A DNA stretch of 52,544 nucleotides. Source: Chrysophaeum taylorii. Taxonomy: Eukaryota > Sar > Pelagophyceae > Pelagomonadales > Pelagomonadaceae. The stretch spans positions 1 to 52,544 of the forward strand of contig JAQMWT010000281.1 in the NCBI GenBank assembly GCA_029834535.1. Reading direction: 5' to 3'. The position numbers were made by a program, and so were the translations under genes. Within the stretch, counting starts at the first letter, position 1; every line of letters starts with the position of its first letter. The notes beneath the pieces are model-generated. The model did no database searches. It was given only the letters and a program-made list of their open reading frames with translations, and had not been told where the DNA came from. Below are positions 11,141 to 20,975 of this stretch, piece after piece.

Positions 11141-11595
11141 GAACCCCCTCGTCATGTTCACCGCCGTCTTAGACGACGACGGCGATTACGAAACAAAGCA
11201 CGACGTGCTGCGGGATATGGTCGAAGCAAATGCCAAGCGGCTCTACGGCTTGCTCGACGGCGCGTCGCAATAAGCTCTGCGGGCGTTTGTTCAGCGGCGT
11301 GTCACCGAACAGACGCATCTCGTCGAAATCTCGAGGGTCTTCGACAACGTCGGCGTCGACAACCACAAGCGCAAGCTCCTCGAGATCATGGTCCCCGGGT
11401 ATCCGGGTTACGATCCCGTCATCGATGACAACGTCCACCTGCCAAACGGCGTGCGACCGTCGCTCGGGAGAGGAACCTCCGAAGACCTCTCAGAATTTGT
11501 CGCGCTCGGCGCGAAATGCTGGATCAACTGGTATCTCCAAGAACACGCTTTTCTCCAGGATCGTATTCTAAATCGCCGCGCTCGTTGGCCAGCTT
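11141..11595 (+). pseudogene. Unknown ORF fused to ankyrin remnant
   Basis: The frame starting at ATG 11141 reads a plausible acidic globular segment (MFTAVLDDDGDYETKHDVLR and onward), is stopped by TAA at about 11270, then continues in the same frame for about 100 more residues with LLEIMVPGYPGYDPVIDD. One in-frame stop in otherwise protein-like sequence suggests a decayed gene. It leads directly into the ankyrin repeats and may be the N-terminal part of the same protein. No family recognised. Confidence 0.4.
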
Positions 11596-12010
11596 GAAGT
11601 CCTCAAGTGGTCTCGGGCCAACGGCTATTATTGGAGCGTACGGACATCGTACAAAGCAGCTCGCAGTGGACATCTCGAGCTCTTGAAGTGGGCGCATGCC
11701 AACGGGTGTCCGTGGGACGAAGAAACGTGCTTCCGGGCAGCCGAGGGAGGCCATTTCGAAATAAATGCTCGAGTGGGCGTGCGACAACGGCTGTCCCCGG
11801 AGCAAAGGAACGTGTTACATTGCAGCTGGAAGCGGCGCCTCGATATCCTCAAGCGGGCGCGCCTCAACGGCTTCCCATGGGACGAATGGACCTGCAGCTT
11901 GGCAGCTCTAGCCGGGAACCTCGAGCTCTTGGAGTGGGCTCGAGCCGATGGCTGCCCGTGGGACAAACACAATGCCTTGTTATCGCCCAAACTCTCCATG
12001 TCCGCGAGTG
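11585..12010 (+). pseudogene. Ankyrin-repeat protein remnant (GCPWDE type)
   Basis: Four to five degenerate ankyrin repeats can be read in shifting plus-strand frames. Recurrent landmarks are GHLELLKWAHANGCPWDEET, LARLNGFPWDEWTCSLAA-like text and LELLEWARADGCPWDKHN. The repeat WA-x-x-x-GCPWDE is the form common in large ankyrin families of algae, other protists and giant viruses, where they mediate protein binding. Frames change at about 11765 and in the third repeat, so the gene is broken. No partner domain is visible downstream. Confidence 0.7.
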
Positions 12011-12943
12011 GATACAATGCCAAGACGGCTAGCGCACGCTCCACCAGACGTCAACAATACACCCCTCCAAGAGAAAGAAATGAAGAAAGAAAGACCTGCG
12101 ACTTTTTACGTCAAATCTTTACGACACACACTCTCGTCTTTACGTATGATGACCCCACCAGAAACCAGCAGCAGCATACTCTCAATTTTTATGATATGAC
12201 CCCACCAGAGAGAGGCACGTTTTTTTATTCCACAACCCCACCAAAAGCTCCTCCGCGCCTGCCCGCCGCCGGCGGCGGCTCGGCCGCGAGCTCCATTGTC
12301 TCGGCCGCGATTTCCATCCACTGTGCTCGCCGTCCTCCCCTTGCTACTTTTAGCAGTCGGCCCTCCTCCCCTCGTTTCTTATCAAAGTCGGCAACTGTTA
12401 TTTCACGGGAAAACGGGATGGAGCGGCGAGGAGGGCCGTTCGCGTTTTGGGTGTCGTATATGGGTTAGGGGTCCAAGTTGTCGGCGAGTTCCGCCTGAAA
12501 ATCACTTAGTGCCGGGTAAAATTCGGCACATCACTCTGTGCGCTTAGTGATATAGTCCCCTTCCTAATAATTCACCCCCACGCGTGGCGAAATCCAAACA
12601 CTGCCGAATTGCCTGTCCAAGATTGCTCGCGCCAGCACGAGGACTTCTATACCGCCGGGTTTAGGTGGCCAGCTGTTCGAGTAGTCCCACGGTATTTAAA
12701 AGCGCGGCCTCGCAAGAGGATTTGTTCGAGGTGGCGCGTCTCTTCACTTCATGAGTCCTTACTGGCGCGCTCCCGCCGAAGGACCTCGATCGGGCCAACC
12801 AGAATGACGAGGTCGCTCGCATGATTCTGGAGACAACCATCTGAATATAAAGAAGAAGAAGAAGAAGAAGACGAAGAAGGAGCCAGGCGATCCTGTTGAT
12901 CGCCGACGAATTCGATTTTTGAGCCGTGCGTCCAGTACGATAC
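12011..12943. other. No supported gene; short AAG tract
   Basis: No recognisable product. Contains two copies of a GACCCCACCAGA-type short repeat (12150-12245) and an (AAG)n run at about 12850-12875. A short plus frame near 12735-12842 could be the end of a decayed gene. Confidence 0.35.
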
Positions 12944-12951
12944 CCGGAATA

Positions 12952-13257
12952 ACTAACTAACTAACAAACTAACTTCAGACCTCCCCCGACCTCTCCCGAG
13001 CATCGGAGCCAGGCCGGACCGGCAGGAGCCGGTTCGGGATCTCAGAGCGAAATCGCGCAATTGGGGCAGAGACGAGGGGCGAGAAGTGTTGATGGCGGAC
13101 CGCCACTGCACACGGTCTTGTGCGAGGTCGTGCAAAAACGTCGCAGGCCGCGAACGTGTTGGTCCACGAACAATCGATCTGTCCGTCTCGTTCTGCTCAA
13201 CCGCGCGAACCCCATCCCAGCGCGGACTTTCCGGTTGCTAACCGGCCAGCCCGATAG
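12952..13257 (-). mobile_element. SINE-like retroposon, 5'-truncated
   Basis: A 306-bp minus-strand copy, closest to the 15847-16246 copy. The (TTAG)n tail appears as AACTAACTAAC at the low-coordinate end. An 8-bp duplication CCGGAATA flanks it (12944-12951 and 13258-13265). It lacks about 90 bp of 5' sequence present in the 400-bp copy; a truncated 5' end with an intact target duplication is typical of target-primed reverse transcription. Confidence 0.75.
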
Positions 13258-13265
13258 CCGGAATA

Positions 13266-13950
13266 TGGGCTACGAAATACCAATTGTCGATCACCTCGAA
13301 TACGATGTATGACACTCGCCACTCCGCTTGGCAGGCAGACCTTATCGTCGATGCGGGGATTGTAGCCCAGATGCCCGGGACCATCAACTCAAAACTCTCG
13401 AGGTGACGAGACTCAATGATGCGGTGAGAGCGGCTTGAGACGCGTCGACGAGGATACCATTTCGTGTCGACCAGGACACCCCGTGTGGTGATTAACCTCG
13501 TGGTCTAAAACGGCGCGTGGGTGGTGACTGGCAAGTACAGAGAAAATTTTGATCGTGGCCTCACTCATCTTGGCCATCATCATGATGCCAAGAACAAAAA
13601 ACTGTGCGTTTTACCGCACGCATAGCCATGCGGCAACATGATTTCTTACGATCCGTGACTGTCCCCGGAACGTACGTACGTTACCCCAGGCAACGCAATC
13701 ACGCAGTTGAAAAACGTATTCCACGCCGAGGCGACTACGTAGTGGTGGATGCGGGTGCCATCATAAATATTTTTGTTCCTTGATCGCCGCCGTGCTTCAT
13801 GGTTTCTGTCGGGCATGTTTGGAAAGTTCGTCTTAGACATCCTCGCTGCTATCGTCGGCAATCAAAGAGCCAACACCGCCATGGGGTGTGGAATCTTGAT
13901 GGTGAGCGCGCATTTAGCAGATGATGGTAGATAAATACAAAATCCAATGC
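13266..13950. other. No gene recognised
   Basis: Frames are short and unconvincing on both strands, and no repeat from elsewhere in the window was recognised. Confidence 0.35.
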
Positions 13951-13959
13951 TTTTTGATT

Positions 13960-14058
13960 AATTAAAATAAGGGAAAAGTCAAGTTTCCAACCACCATGTG
14001 AGTTGGTCACCGTAAACCCTCAAGTTTGGTCACTTAAGTTTGGTCAATCCGTATCCTA
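13960..14058. repeat. AAGTTTGGTCA-type repeat
   Basis: Contains ATTAATTAAAATAAGGGAAA followed by several TCAAGTTTGGTCA motifs. It resembles the reverse complement of 27820-27910 and the series at 26540-26750. In each case a Helitron-derived unit sits beside or inside it, so it is probably an older repeat that served as target. Confidence 0.55.
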
Positions 14059-15015
14059 ACTACTAATCGACAGATGTTTGTTTGTTTGTTTGTCTGTTTG
14101 TCCCTCGATTTAGGGTAAGGATCAGGTAGGCGCGAGAGTAAGGATCAGGTAGGAGCGAGAGCCAGACAGTGATCCTCCAAGCCGTCTACGGCGACCTCGC
14201 AGACTATTTCCACGACCCGCGGCGGCTCTTTCAGCGCGCCATTCTCACGCCCCGTCGAAACGATGTTGTCGATGCTGACAACGCGCGCATGACCGCGGCC
14301 TTTTTTTCCCGGAGACGAGGCGTCGGAGTTCTTTTCGGCTGACTAGGCTGGGTCGGAAGACGACGCCTCGCTCTTTACAGTAGAGTTTTCAACTCCCTGA
14401 CAACCAACGGCATGCTGACTTTGATCGCGAGCTTAATGTCTTCGCAACCTCGACCCGTCGCACGGCCACTGCAACGGAACCAGATACATGCTCGATCGTG
14501 TCGTTGTCACCGAGGCTCCTCCAACCTGTATCGCTTAAGGCCCGTCTACGCCAAACGATCAACAAGAGCCAGGGCCAGACGTCCCGCGAGGTCGGCGTCC
14601 TCTTGGCGAAGCCCGTCTTCTGCCACGTCCAGCTCTACGTGGCTCTCTGTCGATCGGCAACCCCGAGGATATCCTCTTCTGGGTCGACGACTCCACCCTA
14701 CCCCACACGTGCTGCGCAATGCCGATAAGCCCCCTCCCGGCGTCTACACGCGCACTATAGGTGAACTTACTGGGACCACGTGAACTTACTGGGGTTTGAG
14801 ATTGGGACTAGGTGGACTGAGTGACCAGGTGGAACGGGGACCAGGTGAACATACTGGGGTTTTCAGAGTAAAGGGTTTTTAGAGTAAACTCAAAGGTTGG
14901 CGGCGCGTGCGGATCAAAGCAGCTTAGATTGGCGGAGGCGAGAGCGACGAGCTCAAAGGAGTTGGTGTGAGCTAGGTGAACTTACTGACCAGGTGAACTT
15001 ATACGAAACTTACTG
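14059..15015 (+). mobile_element. Helitron-derived unit, 5' part (split copy)
   Basis: Starts ACTACTAATCGACAGATG with TGTT/TGTC repeats, then the helicase remnant and the AGGTGAACTTACTGG short repeats. It breaks off inside GAAACTTACTG; the sequence resumes at 24386 with TACTGGGACAGGTG and ends at 24447, giving the usual unit length when joined. The gap is exactly the 9.37-kb long-TIR element. The helicase segment LRKLDPSHGHCNGTRYM-like text and NKSQGQTSREVGVLLAKPVF are readable in different frames. Confidence 0.85.
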
Positions 15016-15069
15016 TACTGTAGGCCGTTTGGCGAATAGTAATTCTGGGGCCGCAGTACCCTACGTGTC

Positions 15070-15665
15070 CGTTCGCTAAGTATATAGTCGGTTTGTGGGA
15101 GTCAGTACTTTAGGTGCGTGTCCGTTGGCGAAGTATATAGTTGTTTTGTGGGAGTGAGTACTTTAGGTGCGTGTCCGTTGGCGAAGTATATAGTCGTTTT
15201 GTGGGAGTCAGTACTTTAGGTGCGTGTCCGTTGGCTAAGTATATAGTCGTTTTGTGGGAGTCGATACCTTTACGTGCGTGTTCGTCGGCGAAGTATATAG
15301 TCGTTTTGTGGGAGTCAGTACTTTAGGTGCGTGTCCGTTCGCTAAGTATATAGTTGTTTTGTGGGAGTCAATACCTTTACGTGCGTGTTCGTCGGCGAAG
15401 TATATAGTTGTTTTGTGGGAGTCAGTACTTTAGGTGCGTGTCCGTTGGCGAAGTATATAGTCGGTTTGCGGGAGTCAGTTCTTTAGGTGCGTGTCCGTTG
15501 GCCAAGTATAAGTTTAGGTGCGTGTCCGTTGGCGAAGTATATAGTCGGTTTGCGGGAGTCAGTACTTTAGGTGCGTGTCCGTTGGCGAAGTATATAGTAG
15601 TTTTGTGGGAGTCGATACCCTTACGTGCGTGTTCGTCGGCGAAGTATATAGTCGTTTTGTGGGAG
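15070..15665. repeat. 53/54-bp tandem array, left arm
   Basis: About 11 units of 53-54 bp, each containing GTATATAGTCGTTTTGTGGG. Two variants alternate irregularly: one with AGTACTTTAGGTGCGTGTCC and one with GATACCTTTACGTGCGTGTT. One unit near 15505 is shortened. Open frames across it are artefacts of the repeat. Confidence 0.9.
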
Positions 15666-15846
15666 TTACGTAATAGTTCATCGGGGAGTGGTGCTGTAAT
15701 AGTTACTTTTTCGAAAGTCGTGTAATAGTTTATCGGGAGTCAAATAGTTTTGAGAATCGGAGAGAACAAATTGGATGCTGTCCGTTAAGCTGACGCAGCC
15801 GTCCGTTAACGGATCAACTAGGTTTAAGCGTCGGTGTACAGGCCAC

Positions 15847-16246
15847 TACCCTAACCCTCCGATCGCTAACCGCATGGTTGCGATGGAGGACGGCGCCTAA
15901 CACGCTTGCTCCCTGCGGCGGCCCCTGCCGTCCCGGAGTGAGACGGTGCCTCCTCGCCTCCCGGGCTGGCCGGTTAGCACCCGGAAAGTCCGCGCCGGGA
16001 TGGGGTGCGCTCGGTTGGGCAGAACGCGACGGACAGGTCGATTGTTCGTGGACCAACACGTCCGCGGCCTGCGACGCTCTTGCACGACCTCGCACAAGAC
16101 CGCGCGCAGTGGCGGTCCGCCATCAAGGAGTCCTCGTCCCTCGCCTCTGCCCCAACTGCGTGAAGTTTCTCCGTGATTCCGGACCGGCTCGTGCCGGTCC
16201 GGCCTGGCTCCCATGCTCCAGAGAGGTCTGAAGTTAGTTTAGTTAG
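15847..16246 (+). mobile_element. SINE-like retroposon nested in left TIR
   Basis: The longest copy of the family in the window (400 bp), beginning ACCCTAACCCTCCGATCGC and ending GTTAGTTTAGTTAG. The 10-bp target duplication TACAGGCCAC is at 15837-15846 and 16247-16256. The right arm carries the uninterrupted target, which proves the insertion is later than the element. Confidence 0.85.
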
Positions 16247-16305
16247 TACAGGCCACACTCAACACCACGTCAGTTTTTCTTTACGTCAACTTGCAGGCTC
16301 GCAAC

Positions 16306-17050
16306 GGTCTTGGTTTGTGAGGCTCATGATTGTGGGCGACGGGAGGACTGGAAGCTCCAATCGTGGCCCGCGGCGTCTGGCTAGAGGACTGGAAGCGCCA
16401 GTCGTTCGTGGCCCCGACGAATGGGTCCTCGACGAGCACGTGCATGGCGACGGGTGTGGACACTGACGGCCAGAATGGCGAAGCTGCTGAGGTGATGACG
16501 ACCATCTGTGTCAGGCTGCATCGCGACGGCGCCGATCGGTGATCCAAGTCCGCGTCACGAAACGAGCCAGCGACACGGTTGGCAACTCGGTGAAGTTTCA
16601 CGGCGACGCCACGCGATTTTGTAAGCAGCTGGTTAGATGACCTTCGAAGACGTGCGCACGAGGCGCGCGACGACGGCCGCACCGATGTGCTCGAAACCCA
16701 CGGCAATGTGGTGGCTTGTGTTGGGTTCTATATTTGATGACTCCGGTCGGGTGACGCTCCATGCAAGTGGCACGAATGTGGGCGCGCGCTCAACATCTCG
16801 CACGTCAACATCCCTCACTGACGTTCGGGGGCGCACAAACTTCTGTAAAGCCGCCTACGAAGACAACCGGCGGTTTGCATATTGAGACGACGGGCCGATC
16901 AGACCAACACCGTGTGTTCCGCGACGAGCCCAAAGTGTGCCCCCGACCAACCATAAAGCCCAGCGCATTTGTTTCGTTGAAACCACCGTGACGGTGCGGC
17001 TGGTTGCGTATGGTTTACAATTTCATGCCACGTCAAAGGCAGCCTGAACA
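16306..17050 (+). other. Unknown coding-like region inside the long-TIR element
   Basis: Plus-strand segments look protein-like in successive frames: VWLEDWKRQSFVAPTNGSST near 16375, then IQVRVTKRASDTVGNSVKFH at 16540, a segment at 16637-16885 and VTVRLVAYGLQFHATSKAA near 16988. Together they suggest one decayed or intron-containing gene on the plus strand, opposite to the minus-strand cluster. No family recognised. Confidence 0.3.
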
Positions 17051-17099
17051 ATTCAACGCCCGCACCGACACTGACACGCAGCCACTGCCGCCCTGCTCC

Positions 17100-18107
17100 C
17101 TACTTCGTCAGCAACAAGCGGCACCCCATAGAGCACCTCACCATCAAGGGATTTGTCGTCCCAGTCTCGAGGCCAACGCCTGCATCCGTACGCCCGGCCC
17201 CTTGCGGCGTTCTCTTGCGATGATCGTGCGTCTCGCGGGCGATTGCGCGTCGGCACCTGCACACCGCGCCCTCGAGCATTCGCTTCGCTGTCATGTCGAA
17301 GAGGAACTTCGCCACCTCGGCATGGTCCTTGAACCCCGTGGAGATAAAGATCTCGAAACTGCACGTTGCGGCCCAGATCGGCTTGTGCTGCTCCTTCCAA
17401 GGCTTGCCGTGACCATCAACGAGGCGCCAGTTTAGAACCGACGGCTTATGCTTGTCGGGTGGCGAGAGCGTCCCGGTCGTGTATAATATCAGCGCCCGGA
17501 GAGGCGGAAGGACCGGCAGAAATGCCTCTAGGGCTTCTTGCCCATCGTCCGGATGGGGAGCGAAAATTTCGGGGTGATCGCGGTAGTTGTCGAGCAAGCG
17601 TAGCATTTCGTGAATGAATCTCCGGAAGGAACCGGCGTCGAAGATGTCGCGGTGCCATGACTGTGGGCACGCGGAGAAATTGCACTCGGCGACGATGTTC
17701 AGAGGCTTTAATGCCGGGGCACCTTTGCAAATAGCGAGGAGCAGCTCCCTCCGGTACTTGTCGCTAAAGAGCGTCGTCGCGAGCACCGAAAAAACGACGG
17801 CGGCTGCTCTGAAGTCGCAGTTCAGGCCACCTAGGTTTTGGACCTTCTCCAGGGCCTCGACGATGGAGCTGTGTCGCCCTGGGAGCGACAACTCTCGAAC
17901 CTTGGACAGGAAATCGGTGGCTGCACGAAGCATGATGCCTTTTGGGGCATGAGCCGAGCTGTCCGAACCGCCGAACATCAAGCGATCCGCGAAGCTTTTG
18001 GAGAACAAAGTCCCCGTGCCAGCCGATTCGGGTTCAGCCCCTTCATTGGCACCGGCGCCTTCCACGCAGGCAGAAGCGACGGCTTCCAAAAGGAGCAGAG
18101 CCGCCAC
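17100..18107 (-). CDS. Unknown protein, long-TIR element ORF 4
   Basis: A 335-aa minus-strand frame with no intact family signature that I know. The N-terminus has a hydrophobic stretch (MAALLLLEAVASACV) that could be a signal segment, then an acidic linker, then a mostly helical globular region with FSVLATTLFSDKYRRELLLA and a loop FNSACPQSW-like text. A second globular block contains FLPVLPPLRALILYTTGTLS and NWRLVDGHGKPWKEQHKPIW. The last about 60 residues are Arg-rich and an alternative frame overlaps there, so the true end may be earlier or frameshifted. It follows ORF 3 with 20 bases between them, in keeping with a polycistronic layout. Confidence 0.45.
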   Translation of the reverse strand: MAALLLLEAVASACVEGAGANEGAEPESAGTGTLFSKSFADRLMFGGSDSSAHAPKGIMLRAATDFLSKVRELSLPGRHSSIVEALEKVQNLGGLNCDFRAAAVVFSVLATTLFSDKYRRELLLAICKGAPALKPLNIVAECNFSACPQSWHRDIFDAGSFRRFIHEMLRLLDNYRDHPEIFAPHPDDGQEALEAFLPVLPPLRALILYTTGTLSPPDKHKPSVLNWRLVDGHGKPWKEQHKPIWAATCSFEIFISTGFKDHAEVAKFLFDMTAKRMLEGAVCRCRRAIARETHDHRKRTPQGAGRTDAGVGLETGTTNPLMVRCSMGCRLLLTK

Positions 18108-18127
18108 GCACTTACCGTCCAGTTCGC

Positions 18128-18784
18128 CTATTTCACGGTCGCGAGCGAGGAGGCCTGAGGTCGAGATTTCGTGTGAGAATGCGAGCGGATTCTAGCACAC
18201 AGACACATGCTAAAAGCAGATAACGAACATGTGAGAGGAACCAAGGCAGAAACTCGGACGCTGGGTCTTGCCTTCTTCTGCAGGCTCCCTGAAGTCCTGC
18301 ACAAGGCGGAGACCACCATGATCGGACGAAGGCTGGAGCACCTGTTCAGCACGCCGGGTAGCGTCAAGTGGCACCTTGATAGACGCGCGGTACACACCAA
18401 GCTCTCACTCTGCTCAAGCGCGAGGTGCGCAATTGAGACGAGCGTCGCCATCTTGCCTGGGCCTTTACCTGCATTAATCGCGGAAGTTTGAGGACTGTTG
18501 ATTCCGATCTGGCCGGTGAAGAAGAGGCAGAGCAGCGTGAGGAAGGTGATGTATACGATGACCTCGCCGTTCTGCACGTACCCCCCGGAAATTAGAAACT
18601 CTTGGTACGCGATGCCCTCGGGGTTCTTGACCTCGTAGGTGAGCTTCGCGACGAGCCAATCTTCGTTGCTTTGACGGAGAGTTGGCGCGTAGACGTCGTA
18701 GAACTTCTGGTTGAAGATGTCGGCAATGGCGCGGCGAGACAAGGCGACTGTGGTGGACGGCGCACAGTCAACCTGTAGGCTCAT
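18128..18784 (-). CDS. Unknown membrane-anchored protein, long-TIR element ORF 3
   Basis: A 218-aa minus-strand frame whose ATG lies inside the end of ORF 2 (17 bases of overlap). The first about 80 residues look like a small folded domain (SRRAIADIFNQKFYDVYAPT, LVAKLTYEVKNPEGI), followed by one clear hydrophobic segment VIVYITFLTLLCLFF that could cross a membrane. Beyond about residue 105 the composition changes to Ser/Leu/Cys-rich, which may be a spliced-out or wrong-frame extension. Overlapping starts of this kind are usual in viruses and virus-like elements and rare in host genes. Function unknown. Confidence 0.45.
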   Translation of the reverse strand: MSLQVDCAPSTTVALSRRAIADIFNQKFYDVYAPTLRQSNEDWLVAKLTYEVKNPEGIAYQEFLISGGYVQNGEVIVYITFLTLLCLFFTGQIGINSPQTSAINAGKGPGKMATLVSIAHLALEQSESLVCTARLSRCHLTLPGVLNRCSSLRPIMVVSALCRTSGSLQKKARPSVRVSALVPLTCSLSAFSMCLCARIRSHSHTKSRPQASSLATVK

Positions 18785-20567
18785 AAACTTGACTCGAAAT
18801 CACCCACACGTAAGTTGCACGGACCTGCACACTCGTATCAAAGTTCGCCGCAATCGGCAAACAACGCGGGATCCCCCTGGGAGCATTCACCGCCAGCGTC
18901 GTCCGGACCGTGCACGACACGAGGGGCTCGAGGCGGAGCTCCAACTCGAACAGCAGGTTTGGCGGATCCGCTGTGATGTGCATCTCGCTATTGTGGCAGA
19001 AGACTCCCAACGCGGGGGACTGGAAGTTCCCTCCATTTGGAGTGATGACGCGGACGCTGAGGGTCGTCATGCCCCCGAGGACTCCGAGGGCCTCGGCGAG
19101 CCGGTCCTCTGGAAGCAATGCCCGCAACCCGTCGTTGATCTCGAAAAAATCTATGACCGTGACAAGCTTGCCTTCGAAGACGATGCCGCGGCGGAGGATC
19201 GAGGTGGGATCGCGCAACTTGTAGACGCCATTTCCAGACTGCTGCACGATGTCGAAGACTGTTTTCTCCAGGCCGGACGTTTCGTTGACCTCGTCGATGC
19301 GCGGTCGTTGAGGTTGGTGCGCAGGCAGCTGCGTAGGGAAGGTCAATGGCGGCAAAGGGAGTGTACTGTGGCGTACCTCGAACGAGGGGTCGTTGATGGC
19401 AGTGTCGCTGCGACTAGGGGATTGGTTCGGAGCATCGCGCTTTGTAGGGGACGCCCTTGGTGGAGACACATTTTGTTGGACCTCCTTCTCCTGCGCCGCG
19501 CTATCCCTGTCATCCTCGTCGACGTCGTCGACAGCGGAGCCGAAGTCAGACTCGTCGACCTCGATCGGGCAAGCTTCGCGCCCATCCGTGGTGCCATGCG
19601 CGGTTGGTGGGGGGTGCTCGCTTTTGGCCTCAGCAGCGACCGGCCCTTGAAAGGGTCGGTTGGCATGCTGGCCCCATAGTCGCCCGAGGTCGTGCAAGCC
19701 AGGTTCACGAGCCCGACGTGTACGGCGATAAATGGGCTGGCGGCTCTCGTCGTCGTCGTCGTCGTCGGCCTCCTCGTCCATATCTCTCGGGCGCATGATG
19801 GCCCTCATGACGGCCGGCATAATTTCCGGAAAGAGTATCAATACGATTTTCGGGCGTGGGTTGGTCGTTCGATGCCCCAACTGGGACACGAGGCTCGCAT
19901 TCAACCCTGGGCAATGACGTGAGTCGGCAACATAGGACGGGTCCGAATTTGAAGATTTTGAGCTCAACGCAACCTTTAGGCGCCCTTGGAAAGAATCGAC
20001 GCGCACCTCAGGAAGTAGATGTGCGTGGCTGTCGCGGACAAGTTCGCCGGGACGAGAGCGAATCTCGACAAACACGTTGACGAGCGGGTTTGTGTGGCGG
20101 CGGTGCATGATTCCGTTCGCGAACCTCCCATCCGCATCAAGTCCTCGAAGGGTGAACAAGTCGTCGGGGGCGCTCTGTACGCCAAAGAATTCCAGAATGT
20201 TGAACACAGCTTCGTTTACTGTAATAGGATTCCCCTCACGACCTAAAACGAGCGAAAATTCGGTTCGGGTGAGCGTCTGTTCCATAATAGGAAGATCGCC
20301 ATGCAGGATAGTAGCACTCGGCCTCCCCGTTTGTCCTCGAGCTTGTCGGTAAAGGTCCCGTACAGACCACCCGGCGTCTTCTAGGAGCGGACGGACGCAC
20401 AAAACCGCGTTCAACGCGATGCTGCTTGAGTCGTGCCAGCTGGGTTCCCGTTCTTGGTACCGACGTGTGCCTCGACGTCTCGGACCGCCTCGGCCGCGAG
20501 GAAAAGTGCTCGCCCCCCGTTGGCCACTCCCTCCCGACCTCGTAAGTTGTCGGGTCCAAGATTCCAA
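18768..20567 (-). CDS. Unknown 599-aa protein, long-TIR element ORF 2
   Basis: The largest frame in the element. The first about 50 residues are Arg/Gly-rich and probably out of frame relative to the real gene. Recognisable organisation: an N-terminal globular region (NAVLCVRPLLEDAGWSVRDL, GNPITVNEAVFNILEFFGVQ), a central acidic and Pro/Ser-rich low-complexity linker with a run of seven Asp residues, and a C-terminal region rich in beta-type sequence (GIVFEGKLVTVIDFFEINDG, LLFELELRLEPLVSCTVRTT). The two globular regions each have a VFNILEFFGVQ / VTVIDFFEINDG type motif with nearby Leu-Arg repeats, which may reflect an internal duplication. No family recognised. ORF 1 overlaps it by 157 bases in another frame. 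Confidence 0.5.
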   Translation of the reverse strand: MESWTRQLTRSGGSGQRGASTFPRGRGGPRRRGTRRYQEREPSWHDSSSIALNAVLCVRPLLEDAGWSVRDLYRQARGQTGRPSATILHGDLPIMEQTLTRTEFSLVLGREGNPITVNEAVFNILEFFGVQSAPDDLFTLRGLDADGRFANGIMHRRHTNPLVNVFVEIRSRPGELVRDSHAHLLPEVRVDSFQGRLKVALSSKSSNSDPSYVADSRHCPGLNASLVSQLGHRTTNPRPKIVLILFPEIMPAVMRAIMRPRDMDEEADDDDDDESRQPIYRRTRRAREPGLHDLGRLWGQHANRPFQGPVAAEAKSEHPPPTAHGTTDGREACPIEVDESDFGSAVDDVDEDDRDSAAQEKEVQQNVSPPRASPTKRDAPNQSPSRSDTAINDPSFEVRHSTLPLPPLTFPTQLPAHQPQRPRIDEVNETSGLEKTVFDIVQQSGNGVYKLRDPTSILRRGIVFEGKLVTVIDFFEINDGLRALLPEDRLAEALGVLGGMTTLSVRVITPNGGNFQSPALGVFCHNSEMHITADPPNLLFELELRLEPLVSCTVRTTLAVNAPRGIPRCLPIAANFDTSVQVRATYVWVISSQVYEPTG

Positions 20568-20872
20568 TACCGACCCGCGACCCGACTGGTTTCGCGACTT
20601 GCGTCACCACGACGAGGAACGGGCGACTCCCTCAGAAAATCGGCCGACTCTCTCCGGAAATCGTCTTCGCGGCGGGCATCAGGCGTGTCGCTGCGCGAAT
20701 CGAATCTTCGTCTCCCTCTGAGAGCGTTCCCTTCAGACTCTCTCTCGGCGGCGTCACGGACATCATCAGGCGCTTGACTGCTGCGACGCGCACTTTCGAT
20801 CGCGCCCATAAAAGCTTCTAAGCTTAACCCGAAGCGGCGCGCTACTTGCGCCAAATGCGCCGCGTCGTCCAT
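20411..20872 (-). CDS. Unknown acidic/basic helical protein, long-TIR element ORF 1
   Basis: The frame is open from 21058; I prefer the ATG at 20872 (MDDAAHLAQVARRFGLSLEA), with 20926 as an alternative. The product begins with a helical domain, followed by an Arg/Asp/Glu-rich segment with repeated FRRES/DASRE text and a segment GRYWNLGPDNLRG. It overlaps ORF 2 by 157 bases. The join could be a programmed frameshift producing an ORF1-ORF2 fusion, an ordinary mutation, or a removed intron. Confidence 0.4.
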   Translation of the reverse strand: MDDAAHLAQVARRFGLSLEAFMGAIESARRSSQAPDDVRDAAERESEGNALRGRRRFDSRSDTPDARREDDFRRESADFLRESPVPRRGDASRETSRVAGRYWNLGPDNLRGREGVANGGRALFLAAEAVRDVEAHVGTKNGNPAGTTQAASR

Positions 20873-20975
20873 CACGTCGGGCCTACGTGGCACCTCCTGT
20901 GGCTTGTTGAAGTTTGGCGATTTCATCAATATCATTACCACTAGAGTGTGCCAATGCCACAAGAAAACGGGCATC

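Larger units (their letters stand above)
15016..16305 (+). repeat. Left terminal inverted repeat
   Basis: Pairs with 22935-24385 on the opposite strand. Includes a 53-bp tandem array and a nested SINE-like copy (15847-16246) absent at the matching place in the right arm. Without the insertion the arm is about 0.9 kb. Confidence 0.85.

Noticed and set aside
15141..15725. Open frames across the 53-bp array
   Set aside because: Generated by the tandem repeat; the unit is not a multiple of three and the frames drift between variants.
15848..15862. ACCCTAACCCT as a telomere trace
   Set aside because: Only about two units, lying at the start of a SINE-like copy; other copies have a different start.
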